DNA of 34,145 nt from Bacteroidota bacterium (GCA_016713525.1 JADJOZ010000025.1:1-34145), one strand, 5' to 3'; counted from the first letter of the stretch, positions 1 through 9,906 are shown. The notes: generated by a model not told the origin, from the letters alone. Numbers and translations: made by a program.

Positions 1-582
1 CCAATAAGAACTTCATCTGATGAAATTACACATGACAAACAAAATTTATGGCTTATTGATGAACGTTTGACTTATCATTCTTTTTTAGCATCCGATAAGA
101 CTTTCAACAGTATTAAAAATATTAGCTCAAACAAGAAGGACAGAACTGATTTAATTATATACAATGAGGCATTTGCCTTTTCTGATTCAAAAGCAGCTCC
201 ACATAATTCATTCACCATTGTAGAATTTAAAAAACCAATGCGAGATGATTACCAAGATTATGATGGCGAAAAAAACCCTATAGAACAAACTGAAAAATAT
301 ATTGACAATTTATTAAACAAAAGTGTGACAGGAAGGAATGGGCGGTTGGTGGACGTGACTGACAAAACTCCATTCTATATTTATATTGTTTTGCGATATA
401 ACGCCATCATTAGAAAAAATATTAAAACAGGGAATTTGAAAAACACCTGATGGTAAAGGATATTTTAAAAGTAAAAAGCAAATATTATGCTGCATACTTT
501 GAAGTGCTCCCATTTGGAAAGTTTTAGACGATACAAGAAAAAGAAATCGAATACTATTCCGAAAAATTAAATATTGAATAAT
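1..582 (+). pseudogene. C-terminal part of a PD-(D/E)XK-like nuclease protein, 5' cut by window edge, frame broken near the end
   Basis: The frame is open from base 1 to 450, so the gene begins outside the window. Visible elements fit a PD-(D/E)XK core: an acidic strand (RTDLIIYN), then VEFKKPMR as the E-x-K strand, then a helix with a conserved Gln (NPIEQTEKYI). The expected C-terminal strand (AYFEVLPFGK) continues after base 450, but in other frames; at least three shifts are needed to reach a stop near 582. From memory, similar tails occur on large Bacteroidota ATP-binding (GHKL-type) proteins, but the ATPase part would lie outside the window, so that is inference. It sits beside a broken Abi-like gene, which suggests a worn defence-gene flank. 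Confidence 0.5.
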
Positions 583-689
583 TTGTAAAATTCTCTAAAA
601 AAACGAAACCCGGAAGTTTGAGTGCTTCAGAGACGACCGGGAATAGATGATACCAATATACAAACTCATTATACCAAAAAACAATAAAA

Positions 690-1386
690 ATGTTACCTAA
701 ACAGCAAGAGCCTACTGATTTTTCAATATGTTACCTATCCACCTCCCGGGATGGGAGATACTACATAGCAATGGCAAATAACTCAAAAAAGACATGACAT
801 TGTATAGGTCAAATCTCAAACTTTCTCAGGAGCTTTTTACAGTCATAAGCTGTTTGAAATAGCCATTAGAAATGCTATAGACAGAGTTTATATAAATAGT
901 TTAGGAAATGATTGGCTTAGGAATTCAGCAGCTTTGGTGGCATATTTCTAATCCAAATTGTCGGATAGCCGCCCAAACAATAAATGATGAAGTCATAAAT
1001 TGAGTCATCAATATACCCACACGAAGTTGGTAGCAGAATTAGGCTTTGGATTTTGGCGATATCTTTACTCAAGCCATCAATTTCGAGCTGGAGGTCAAAT
1101 ATTACTAAGAGTATTTCCTTCGCGCCCTACAAGTACTCCAGCAATGCAATACAATGCAACATACATTTTTCGTGAATTGCAAAAAGTAAACTTGTTAAGA
1201 AATCGTATAGCTCACCACGAACCTATCTGTTTTCTCACGGTCGACCTGTTAAAATACTATCTACGTCCGCAGAATTATGGACATTACTGACAAATCTTTT
1301 CCAATGGATGAGTATAGATGAAGCAGCGCTACTATGGACTCGACCATGTAATAAATGTAATACAACGATATAGATGTCCACCTTGA
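690..1386 (+). pseudogene. Abi-like (Abi_2-type) protein, frameshifted
   Basis: The start ATG at 690 opens a frame reading MLPKQQEPTDFSICYLS. The conserved body follows in alternating frames: LSQELF, then FEIAIRNAIDRV and GNDWLR near 850-925, then from about 1000 one clean stretch containing KLVAELGFGFWRYL, QFRAGG and, most telling, LRNRIAHHEPICF near 1195-1230. The last motif is the R-N-x-x-x-H-x-E-P signature of the Abi-like family, an HEPN-related fold linked to abortive infection. The tail YGLDHVINVIQ is readable at 1331-1370 in a further frame. At least five frame changes make this unlikely to be functional as written. The family call is strong; its biological role here is not. Confidence 0.65.
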
Positions 1387-1434
1387 AAAATAACATTTCA
1401 TATAATCATTCCCAAATTTATACACAACTCTTAA

Positions 1435-1800
1435 AATATATCTTTTTTTTCAATTATCCGTTAATAAACGCCCTACACATACCCAAGCAAGCTCCGGTCT
1501 ATCACCGTTACTCGCCAGTACTTTATTTCATGAATGATGTTCAGTTTATATAAATTGCATAAACAATACATTTTCAACAAGCTACTAGTCATCTGGATTA
1601 GGAAATTAAGCTCCCATAACCGAAGAATATAACCGCTTGATAATTTTTAGTTTATAAACCGAAAACCAGGTGAACTGTGAATATAGGATTGCTTTTCTTT
1701 ATTCAAACCACTCCAAAATAGAATAGCCATTACCTCAAGATTTCATTATTTTGATTTCATAAATCTGATTATAAGCAGACTACACTATGAAATACTATTG
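1435..1800 (-). pseudogene. Decayed copy of the gene found at 33522-33962
   Basis: The plus-strand sequence here aligns by eye, in the same orientation, with 33530-33890. Shared blocks in order include the equivalents of CCAGTACTTTA, CATAAACAAT, AGAATATAACCG, TTTATAAACCGAAAA and GGTTTGCTTTTCT-like segments. No open frame survives on the minus strand. It is therefore a relic of the same unnamed family, more degraded than the other copy. I do not recognise the family. Confidence 0.6.
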
Positions 1801-1971
1801 AAAGGCATTCTTAAAGCTGAAGAAAATTTTAGCAAGATAAATGCATTAAAATTGTCTATTTAACCGATAATTTTATGAGTCTTATAAAAAAAATCATAGT
1901 GATCAATGCCGCACAACCAAATAAACTTTTAGGTGACTTCTGTGCGGGTTAATTCTGCCACGTAGGAAAAA

Positions 1972-2130
1972 TGTTTGGCAATAACAGGGGAGCATAGCGA
2001 CCAACAACAGGGGGAGCAGAGCGACCAACTTAACAGGGAACAAAGCGACCAACAACAAGGAGCAAAGCGACCAGCTTAACAAGGGAGCCAAGCGACCAAC
2101 TGAACAACGGCAAAGCGACCAAGTCAACGA
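1972..2130. repeat. Short tandem repeat, six units of about 24 bp
   Basis: The core AGCGACCA recurs at 1996, 2020, 2044, 2066, 2091 and 2114, so spacing is 24, 24, 22, 25 and 23 bp. The filler alternates between CAACAGGGGGAGC-like and CTTAACAGGGA-like text. The first units stay in one plus-strand frame and read as an 8-residue hydrophilic repeat (core E-Q-S-D-Q). Later units change length and lose the frame, so a coding role is doubtful. The array directly precedes the hairpin at 2132-2162. Confidence 0.85.
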
Positions 2131-2131
2131 A

Positions 2132-2162
2132 AAAGCCGTTTCAACAGCGTTGAAACGGCTTT
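2132..2162 (-). terminator. Strong hairpin, likely rho-independent terminator of the minus-strand operon
   Basis: Perfect 14-bp arms, AAAGCCGTTTCAAC and GTTGAAACGGCTTT, flank a 3-base loop. Read on the minus strand the stem is followed by a short T run (CGGCTTTTTCG). On the plus strand the T run is only three long. It lies directly after the last open frame of the sigma factor/radical SAM/phosphatase gene set, so it probably ends that transcript. Confidence 0.7.
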
Positions 2163-2163
2163 A

Positions 2164-2370
2164 CTAACTGAGTCGCAAAGCGGGCCTCGGACTGACAACC
2201 TTGCGCAATTGATTGATTTTGACGATTAATACATGGATTTGGGTACTGATCGGGTGCGCCGAGTTGAAGCGAAATACCCTTCGTACCGGAATTTTGAAAA
2301 AGGTCCTCTGGATGGCAAAATCCGATTTTGATTTCTTCCCAAATTGCTGGCTAGAGCTAAAATTATCCAT
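2164..2370 (-). CDS. Short hypothetical protein or displaced tail of the phosphatase
   Basis: A 68-codon open frame starts at an ATG that overlaps the apparent phosphatase stop (TAATG) and ends two bases before the terminator hairpin. That placement suits the last gene of an operon. The product is basic and rich in Arg, Lys and Ser, with no recognised motif. Because neighbouring genes are heavily frameshifted, it could also be part of a longer tail of the phosphatase in another frame. Confidence 0.3.
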   Translation of the reverse strand: MDNFSSSQQFGKKSKSDFAIQRTFFKIPVRRVFRFNSAHPISTQIHVLIVKINQLRKVVSPRPALRLS

Positions 2371-2912
2371 TACCGTGAAGTACGAAGAATTTTTGCGCTT
2401 TTCCCATCAAAAATTAATTCACCTCTGGTTAAAGTAATGGACCGTCGAACTCAAGTTCCCGAAGTCCACCGGTGGGAGTTAGACACTTGTATTGGTCGCA
2501 AAAAGGATACTAGCTTTATCAGTACCCGTTCGGGGTCAGTACGAAAAGAATCATATTAATTGGGCCGCAATGACTGAAAGTCGCAGTATTATCACAGTTA
2601 GTGTCATGAATGTTATTCATTGGCTAAAGGAGTTGAACTCTAAATACCAAACTTTCATGACTTTCATGTTTCGTACTACGTTTCTCTCAATTATATTGCA
2701 AGAAGATGCTGAATCATCGGACTGCAAAATAAAGTGGCTCCAACGTTTCAATAACCCGGATATAGTCACTTTGCAAAAGGCAATAGACATTTTTGATTGA
2801 AAGATGGCATATGTGCTTGGCTTGCTGCTCCAACAAAACAAGCTTGGACACAGGAAATCCGGCGTATAAATCAATTTCTGGTTGCCCATGTCGGATGAGG
2901 TATAGTTTTCAT
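2370..2912 (-). pseudogene. Histidine phosphatase (phosphoglycerate-mutase-like) family protein, frame broken
   Basis: The ATG at 2912 overlaps the stop of the upstream WG-repeat frame as ATGA, a translational-coupling arrangement. After removal of one A from an A run the N-terminus reads MKLYLIRHGQPEI, which holds the RHG catalytic motif of the family. Downstream pieces appear in order in shifted frames: SDYIRVIETLEPLY, then SHCGPINMIL (second catalytic His), then FCDQYKCLTPTGGL and ELEFDG. The span gives about 180 residues, normal for the family. These enzymes remove or move phosphate groups on sugars, nucleotides or proteins; the substrate is unknown. At least five frame shifts are present. 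Gene order suggests it acts with the GT4/radical SAM protein. Confidence 0.6.
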
Positions 2913-5896
2913 ATAATTACAACAATGGTCCCTTTTTCATCTATGATTCTTTTTTTGATTATCAAAAACCTTCCACAAGGGGCATAGCCATTGTAAAAGG
3001 GTTCCACTACTGAATATCGCTCAATGTAAAAGTTCCTTCCCACTCTTGTCTATGTAGGCACCAACCATTATGGTTCTTTGCTGTTCCAATATTTACATGA
3101 AATATTCCTAAAATGAACAAATTCATATCGTTTATGAAATTTCCATAGTTATCAAGATGACGAAACTTACCTTCCTTGTTTTCACACAAGCAATACAATC
3201 TTTAAAGTCACCACATCAATTCTAAAGTTGTTGGTATAAATCCTTTCGCCTTTAAATCAATGTGAAAATATTGGTTTAGTTATACCGAACAGCACATAGG
3301 TCCTCTTGAAGTTTCCCGTCAATTAGCGGATTGACTGGGCCAATAGGCTCTCACCCCTGTTTCGTTCAAATGAAAATGATTACGACCTTGAACTACTGCT
3401 GCGCGATTATAATAGTATCAAATGTGCGAGGTGTATCTTTCCACATAAAGTTCATTTTCAAAAGTATCAATATGATACCAGCCACTTTCGTCACGGACAG
3501 CCCACTTCTTCCGGAGCATGAAATTTTAATGCATCACTTGAGAAATCCCGGTTGAATAGAATGTTCCCATTATAGGTATACGATTTGTTGTCCTGTGATA
3601 TTTTGATGGCTTGCCAGTTCATACCGGTTTTCTCATATTACATGTTTTACAAAGTGACTTGGATTTGTAATTGTTCACGAAGTCAATATACTCTGAGGCT
3701 TTTTAATACTTCTTCAAGTGTAGTAGTTGTAATATTTCCAAAATCACCTAATGATTTCCTCAGATTATCAGGTGCGCAGCATGGCGAAATGTTTCCTGTT
3801 GCAGAAATCCACAACTCTTGGTCAAAGGACACTGTTAATCCTCAGGTACTTCTGGACTTCCATATCATGTAGTGGAATAATGTTTTCAAAATCACCATAT
3901 CTCCATTCGGTTTTCGGTATTTTTCGGGCAGCGTATGCCTGCTTGACATATTCATTCCAGTTTATGATACTTTGTTTACTGGCTCGCATGGAAAGGGTCT
4001 CAATTTCTGCGAAATGCGCCCAAAGTGATGCCCTTTTGCCCGGTCCACCCCCAACTCAGCTGCCAATTTGATGATATCAGCCAACTCATGCATGTTATTT
4101 TGCATGAATGTCAACTGGAAAGAAATACGGCAATAATACCCGGTCTTTTCAAAATAGGTATTCCGTTCTGAAACAAGCACTTTCACGTTTTCAAGAGTCT
4201 GGTCAAAATCCAAACCTTGCATTACACTTTCTGCGGTTTCCCGTGTTGCTCCGTTCAAACTGATTTTAACATCAGTTGTATTGGGTATTATTAATTTTGC
4301 CCATTCTTTGACAGAGAGTTTTGGAAATGTTCCGTTCGTAGTAAGGTTAATTTTGATACCATGCTTTTGTGAAAGTGAAAATATTCTCTCCATTCCTTGA
4401 TACATTAATGGTTCTCCCATTGTGGAAGGGATGATTTCTTTTACTCCCAGTTGCTTGCCTGTAAAAATATTTTTTCCACTGTCTCCATTTTCATCCTTCT
4501 GCGCTTCACTCCTGTTTCCCGGTAAAGCGTGGGAATGAAATCGCTGTATGGGCTGTGCTCTTCACACATGACACACTTTAAATTACAATCTTCAGGATTC
4601 GTATCAAGAGTAATTCGCCATAGATTATGAGGTGCCATGACTTGCTGGAAAATCTTTTCTAATTCCGTGCAATGATGCTGAATGTTAGGAACATTACCGG
4701 TTTCAGAGTACAAATAACCCCTTTCACCATATTGTTTCAATAATTCAGGATTTTCAATTGCAAAACGAATTGCACCCGCAACGCTTCAGTATTTCTATGT
4801 TCAAATAAGAGTCCGTTCACTTTGTGTTGTACAAACTCCTTCATTCCGCCATAGTCCACAGTAATTACCGGGATTTTGCAGGACTGCGCCTCATGGATTA
4901 CAAGTGGCGAGTTCTCAGCCCAGATAGAAGGAACAACGATACAATCTACCTGAGAAAAAACATCATTTGCCAAATTGTGGTTGATGTATTCCCCCTCAAA
5001 ATGTATTTCATTTTTCGAGGATACTGCCAAAGATTTTAAAGCAGTAGTGTTTTGTCCATTATGTCTTCCATAAATCTTCAATATAGCAGGTTCTTCAATC
5101 TGTTTGAAGGCTTCTATCAGTTGGTTTATCCCCTTCGCTGGAATATGTGTACCTATGTACCCAAAAGTGAATAGTTTTTTGTCTTTTGATTTAGTAGTTT
5201 GCGTCAAATAGTCTGTTGGAAACCCATAATCAAGGTAAATTATTTTATTCTCAGGTATACCAAAATCATTGATGAATCGCTTCCGTAAATAGTTTGAGGG
5301 GCAATAAACAATTGCACTTTTTCAATTATTGCCTTCGTTTCTGCCATTCGACGATTCACCCAAAAAATCCATTGGCTGGAATCTGACGCTTCCTCTTCCT
5401 TTTTGCCGCTATAGTAAACCCTGTAGCAGCCAGAAGCACATTTATGGTCTATTTGACCGTCACACAATTGGTAGTTATCCTTTCCTCCAATACCGCGTGT
5501 CAAGAATTGACCTCTGGGCACATCAGCCAAAATCATGAAGTGTAAATACAATTGGTATATTTTGCTTATTCAATTCATCTACCAACCCGGTTGAAAGATG
5601 ATTCAAATGCCCAATGTGGGCAACATCCGGATTGATTTTGGAAAGCAGTTTTGAGAAATTATCATCGAGTCCTTTATGGCGATATCCATCCTTGCCATGA
5701 GGATTATTTACATAATAAAATCAAGATTTTGATGGCTTGCAATATGCCTTATTTCAAAATCCAGGGATATGGATTCTCCTCCGTGTAAAGACGGAAACTT
5801 TATGGCTTTTCGAAAGCTCATTGCAAATTGATTGTGTATAAACCTCCGAACCCATTATAATTTGAGGTAGCCATGAATAACATTTAAAATATGCAT
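2909..5896 (-). CDS. Fused glycosyltransferase (GT4) / radical SAM-SPASM / WG-like-repeat protein, several frameshifts
   Basis: Repaired length is about 995 residues. The start ATG at 5896 reads MHILNVIHGY, a typical GT4 N-terminus. A Glycos_transf_1 domain follows (FGYIGTHIPAKGINQLIEAF, then SIWAENSPLVIHEA and ITVDYGGMKEF) to about residue 385. One continuous frame, 4740-4441, carries the last GT helix and then the radical SAM cluster motif CNLKCVMC (CX3CX2C, about residues 437-444), so the two domains are fused rather than adjacent. A radical SAM body follows (GEPLMYQGMERI, LTTNGTF, VKISLNGAT). A SPASM-like segment has SPCCAPDN and CKTCN near 3780 and 3640. The C-terminal 200 residues are WG-type beta repeats: GWYHIDTFENELYVERY, FHLNETG, HIDLKGERIY, KFRHLDNYGNF and ERYSVVEPFYNGYA. 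Frames break near 5800, 5550, 5220, 4750, 4440, 3970 and repeatedly below 3860. Radical SAM-SPASM enzymes usually modify peptides or proteins; the substrate here is unknown. Confidence 0.65.
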
Positions 5897-5928
5897 ACTT
5901 CATAAATGAATCAAACTTTAGTCACTCT

Positions 5929-6670
5929 TTACCTTTTTGCACACTCTCTGTAAGGGTTATTGCTATCCTTTATTATTTCCGAAAAGATTTGGTCTGCCTC
6001 TCCCCTATTTCCTTCAATCAATAAACAAAATGCTAGTCGATATTGCGCATCCTGAAAAAATTCAGAAGAAGGCTCACTAATCACTGTGCGGAAATATTCG
6101 ACCGCCTCATGGGATTTATCTAATTTCAAAAGATTAACTCCTGAATAATAAAGTAGCGTGTCATTGAATGTATCGGAGGTGAGTAAATTTTTAATTGCGG
6201 AGAAAGAGTGCTGATACTGGCCCAATTTATAATGATTCATTGCCTCATCAAAAGCTTTATTGCTGCCGGAGCTCATCAATACCGGAAGACCAGGGTCTTC
6301 AACATAGTTTTTGTTAACTATTGCTCGCTGACTGAATTTGCTTTGATATAGCCAGAAACCGGCACTCATAAAAATTACAGTTAAGGTAGCAGCAATTGCC
6401 CATGGAATTCCGAAAAAGGAATTAGTTGATTTAGTTTGGTTCTTGTTATTTCCATCCAACTCTTCATCTATTTTTTTTAGCTCAGATTTAATTTCGTCTG
6501 CCCGTAAACTCTTTATGCCGGTGACAAGCGTTTTATACAATTCAAATTCTTCTTTAAATTCCGGCTCGGTAATTCAAAAGTGTTTGCACCCGTTGCTGTT
6601 CTTCAGCATCAAGTCTACCTTCAAAAAAGGCTTCAATCAACTCAATATTTTTCAATGGCTCTGTATTCAC
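5929..6670 (-). CDS. Single-pass membrane TPR protein, probable sigma-factor partner
   Basis: A GTG at 6670, seven bases after the sigma factor stop, opens the frame NIELIEAFFEGRLDAEEQQR. One shift near 6570 is needed to join it to PEFKEEFELYKTL and the rest. This acidic N-terminal region with an L-I-E-x-[FY]-F-x-G-x-L-[DS] pattern is typical of Bacteroidota anti-sigma-like proteins encoded after ECF sigma genes. A transmembrane helix (AIAATLTVIFMSAGFWLY) lies near residue 95. The outer part has tetratricopeptide-like repeats (YKLGQYQHSFSAIKNLL, DAQYRLAFCLLIEG). Likely role: membrane-anchored modulator of the sigma factor, inferred from order and architecture. Confidence 0.65.
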
Positions 6671-6676
6671 AATTCG

Positions 6677-7287
6677 TCAGAAAACTAATAACATTCTCAA
6701 TTTACCTTTTAATAATGAAGCCAGTTTCTTCATGACTTCATACTTTTTCTTTTTTGCGACATCAGCATTTTTATAACCTATTTCCAAGGCAATAGTATTC
6801 ATGTCTTTCCCTTCCAGGTAATACATTTCGAGGATTCTCCGGCTCTTTTCATCGAGCAATGAAAGGTGTTGTTTAACCATTTCCGCATTGTGGTTCTCTT
6901 CTTCGGCGTTTTCCATTGATAAATCAGCTGGTGTTTCTGTATTAATCAAATGATACGACGAAAAGGTAACTGTCCGTTGGTTGAATTTAATTAGATTGAG
7001 AAATTGATACTTCCCAATGGCCCATAAATAAGTTTTAACATCGCTGGTAAGTACGCTCAATTTACCGGAAACCACATTCTGGTAAAAACGAATGATTACT
7101 TCCTGAAAAACATCCTTAGCTTCAGATTCGGTACTTGAATAATTGTTGACACCCAGCGGATAAAATCATTCCTATATAACCTGTATAAGTCATATAATGG
7201 TTTAGAATTCCCTTGGCTTATTTCCCTGATTATATCCACAATATATTGATAGCGTGGTAAATGTATGCGATTTATGTGAATCTGCAA
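6677..7287 (-). CDS. ECF-type RNA polymerase sigma-70 factor, one frameshift
   Basis: ATG at 7287; about 203 residues after repair. Region 2 reads FIRWVSNNYS and EAKDVFQEVIIRFYQNV across a shift near 7135. Region 4 has SLLDEKSRRILEMYYLEGKD followed by a helix-turn-helix (MNTIALEIGYKNADVAKKKK), which binds the -35 element. The linker carries an acidic insertion (MENAEEENHNAEM). The unbroken 6677-7075 stretch covers the end of region 2 to the end of region 4. It is the first gene of a minus-strand set with the TPR membrane protein and the GT4/radical SAM protein, so it may control them; target promoters are not visible. Confidence 0.8.
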
Positions 7288-7371
7288 AAAAATATCTGTT
7301 TGATAGGTTACCTTTTGAGAATATGGCTTATTAATAAACAGTAATTTAAGAAATGAGACTAAATCGGACCC

Positions 7372-7788
7372 ATGAGAACCATCATTATAACCCCGTTCCT
7401 TTTTATATTAATTCTATTAGGATGCCATAGTGGTTCTATCGATAGCCATTCCGAAAATTCCAAACAAGCGGCCACTCAAGAAACCTATGTTTGCGACCAT
7501 TGCTATGGCACAGGTTATAGGGTTAATCAACTAACAGGAGAATACGGTGACTGTTCAACATGCAATGGAACAGGAAATGTTGACAAATATAACCATGAGC
7601 GCCTTGTTATGGAACATGAGCCATTAAAAACCACCATTCCTTCACAAAACACTTATCAGTGCCCCAATTGTGGCGGTGCTGGTTTACAAACCAACATCAC
7701 AGAAACCGGACTGAGCCAAAGTTCGTGTACTCTTTGTAAAGGAACAGGAAAAGTTGACCAATGGACCTACGAAAACATCAACAACTAA
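7372..7788 (+). CDS. Lipoprotein with DnaJ-type CXXCXGXG zinc-finger repeats
   Basis: 138 residues, intact. The N-terminus MRTIIITPFLFILILLGC is a lipoprotein signal with Cys18 as the lipid site. Four C-X2-C elements follow, at CDHCYGTG, CSTCNGTG, CPNCGGAG and CTLCKGTG. These match the zinc-binding repeats of the DnaJ central domain, but no J domain is present. Two pairs would bind two zinc ions. It should sit on the outside face of a membrane. Function unknown; the fold suggests binding of unfolded or partner proteins. It is divergent from the sigma factor and starts a plus-strand set with the next two genes. Confidence 0.75.
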   Translation: MRTIIITPFLFILILLGCHSGSIDSHSENSKQAATQETYVCDHCYGTGYRVNQLTGEYGDCSTCNGTGNVDKYNHERLVMEHEPLKTTIPSQNTYQCPNCGGAGLQTNITETGLSQSSCTLCKGTGKVDQWTYENINN

Positions 7789-7799
7789 AAACACATATC

Positions 7800-8141
7800 A
7801 TGAAATCTATTACAATTAAATTTATTGCCCTAGTAATGTCAGTCATTTCAGTTTATGGATGTAGTGAAAATACCGGTATCAAAACTGAAAAAAATGACCA
7901 AACGGCCACTGAACCTCAAACTGAATGGACCATTTGGCTAGATAAATATGAAGCTCTTGTCGATAAAAACAACTCGTTACAAAGTCGTATTAAATCGGGT
8001 GACATGGCGGCGGTACAAGAGATTTCAGAAGTTTCTCAAGAAATGATTGAACTTTCCGAAAAACTCCAACAAGGGCAAGGTTCTATGAACGCATCAGAAA
8101 GTAAGAGATTGATAGATATAATATCCAAAATTAAATATTGA
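7800..8141 (+). CDS. Small lipoprotein of unknown function
   Basis: I chose the ATG at 7800, 11 bases after the previous stop, because it gives a clean lipoprotein signal (MKSITIKFIALVMSVISVYG before Cys21); the in-frame ATG at 7761 would add 13 hydrophilic residues. The mature part of about 90 residues is helical and charged, with a stretch EISEVSQEMIELSEKLQQG that looks like a coiled coil. No known domain. The tight spacing to the zinc-finger lipoprotein implies co-transcription. Confidence 0.7.
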   Translation: MKSITIKFIALVMSVISVYGCSENTGIKTEKNDQTATEPQTEWTIWLDKYEALVDKNNSLQSRIKSGDMAAVQEISEVSQEMIELSEKLQQGQGSMNASESKRLIDIISKIKY

Positions 8142-8183
8142 AAATTAAAGATAAACCCAAACCGGCATCAAATTATAAGTGAT

Positions 8184-9775
8184 ATGGATGAATTGGAAAA
8201 CAAAGACTCGAATTGGAAAGAATGAAACTTGAGTTGGAAATAAAGAAACTTCAATTTGAAAGTGAGCAGCAAAGGCTGAAGGAGACTATAGCTAAAAAAT
8301 GTGAGCACTCCTCAACAATCAAAAGATGCTTCTTTTGATAATCCATTATTGCATCAGAAAAGCCCAAAACAAAGGCTCTAAAGTTAAACATCTTGGCTCT
8401 TTTTAGTGTAATTATTATGGCGATTTCATGCTTCCTTCCTTGGGCTGAAGTAAGTAGTCAAGCATCATTCATGGGTCAGAGTTCTTCATTTTATTCGAGT
8501 GCTTCCGGTATTCAGGCAGGTGTTGGCATTATTACATTGCTAATTAGTGTGGTTTGTGGTATTATGGTGTTCATTAAAAGTCGGTTCATGATTGTTCCAG
8601 GTTTGATGAATTTGGGGTTTTCTATTCTACAAACAATTGGGATGAAAAACGTTTCATCGGATGTAGTTACCAGTTATGGTTCTGGACATGCAGGTGCTGG
8701 TTATGGACTACTTGTATTGGCAGCAAGCAGTTTAGTTTATGTAATCGCGACGATTCGTAACCTGAGAAAACCCAAAACTGTGAATCCTCAACAGCCAATT
8801 TCCAGCTCTACAATTAATAATTCAATACAACCGTCACCGATGGAGGAGGTTCCTACTAAACAAGAAACCGTTTATCATGAACCCATAATTCCTATTGTAA
8901 CAAACCATGCAATTGTAGATAATTCCAAACAAGAACTTCCGAAGCATGAAAAAGTGACCGAACCAGTTTCGCCACCCGTCATTGCATTCAAAAACGATAC
9001 TAAAAAACTTTCACGATTTAACAAGGTCTTAATTATTATTGGAATTGTAATAGGTGTATATACAATGATATTTGTTTGGGCGGACCTTTCCTCAGAAAGC
9101 TATAATAAAGAACGACAACTAGCAGAACAAACTGAAAAATCGCGAATTGAATTAATTCTTACAAGGGTCAATGAATTGGTCAGTGCAAAAAGATTCGATG
9201 ATGCGCTCATTGAAGTGAATAATATAACCTGGATGCACAACCCTTCGATGAATAGTGATTTTGTAAAAATATATGACGATAAACGTGAGAGCTTGAAGAA
9301 TACTATTGTTTCATTAAAAGCCAGACAGGACTCTATCGAAGCCGCCGCGAATGTTATTGTAAATCCGGTAATGGAAGTTGAGTCAACACTAATTTCATCG
9401 GCTAACAACACATTCATATATCCAGAGCAGATAATCAATAATTTTCAAATGGGAGAAGCAATAAAACGGATTATTCAGAATAACGACCTGAATTATGATA
9501 TTAAATATTTGGAGGATGATAACAGGTATTATTCTGTGACAAAGAAAATTACCGCTGAAACTTATACTTATTATGTTATTAAAGGCAGTATTGAACAATA
9601 CCAGTATTTTTTATACACTGACTATGATGAAATTAATCGCATGTTGACAAAAAATGGCTACACCAAATTTGACAATGTCGACAAACTTCTCAACTACAGT
9701 AAAGGCTGCTATTCAATTGCTGTTTCACAAGAAGAAGGTTTATTCACTCTACAATATAGTTGGGAGTGTGACTAA
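8184..9775 (+). CDS. Multi-pass membrane protein with N-terminal coiled coil and C-terminal soluble domain, frameshifted at 5' end
   Basis: The uninterrupted frame is 8393-9775 from a TTG, but homogeneous coding extends upstream: ATG 8184 reads MDELENKD, then in shifted frames KLELEIKKLQFESEQQRLKE and VSTPQQSKDASFDNPLLHQ, and then the main frame. I therefore place the true start at 8184, with about three shifts before 8390. Four hydrophobic segments lie near ILALFSVIIMAISCFLPW, GVGIITLLISVVCGIMVFI, VPGLMNLGFSILQTIG and GYGLLVLAASSLVYVIATI. A Pro-rich linker and a fifth helix (VLIIIGIVIGVYTMIFVW) follow. The last 120 residues are a soluble domain rich in Tyr and Asn. No family recognised. Confidence 0.65.
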
Positions 9776-9906
9776 AGGAAAAGTTAATTACTAAGGCGCA
9801 TTGTACAAATTGATATAATGTCGAATTGGATTTATTTGTTTAGTGCGATGAAATCATATCAGTTATAAAATAATTAAAAATAAATTTATAATCAAATTCA
9901 TTAGTT

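Noticed and set aside
1903..2127. Minus-strand Leu-rich frame across the tandem repeat
   Set aside because: It is a by-product of the 24-bp repeat, and its apparent hydrophobic repeat has no independent support.
1972..2130. Tandem repeat as a CRISPR array
   Set aside because: The units are about 24 bp with no unique spacers of constant length between conserved 28-37 bp repeats, and no cas gene is nearby.
2213..2800. Plus-strand frames with a faint transposase-like motif (RWELDTCIG)
   Set aside because: The opposite strand carries a recognisable histidine phosphatase with ordered catalytic motifs over the same bases, so the plus-strand frames are shadows.
7288..7371. Divergent promoter between the sigma factor and the zinc-finger lipoprotein
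   Set aside because: TACCTTTTG resembles the phylum -7 element, but the spacing to any TTTG is wrong, so I could not place a promoter with confidence.
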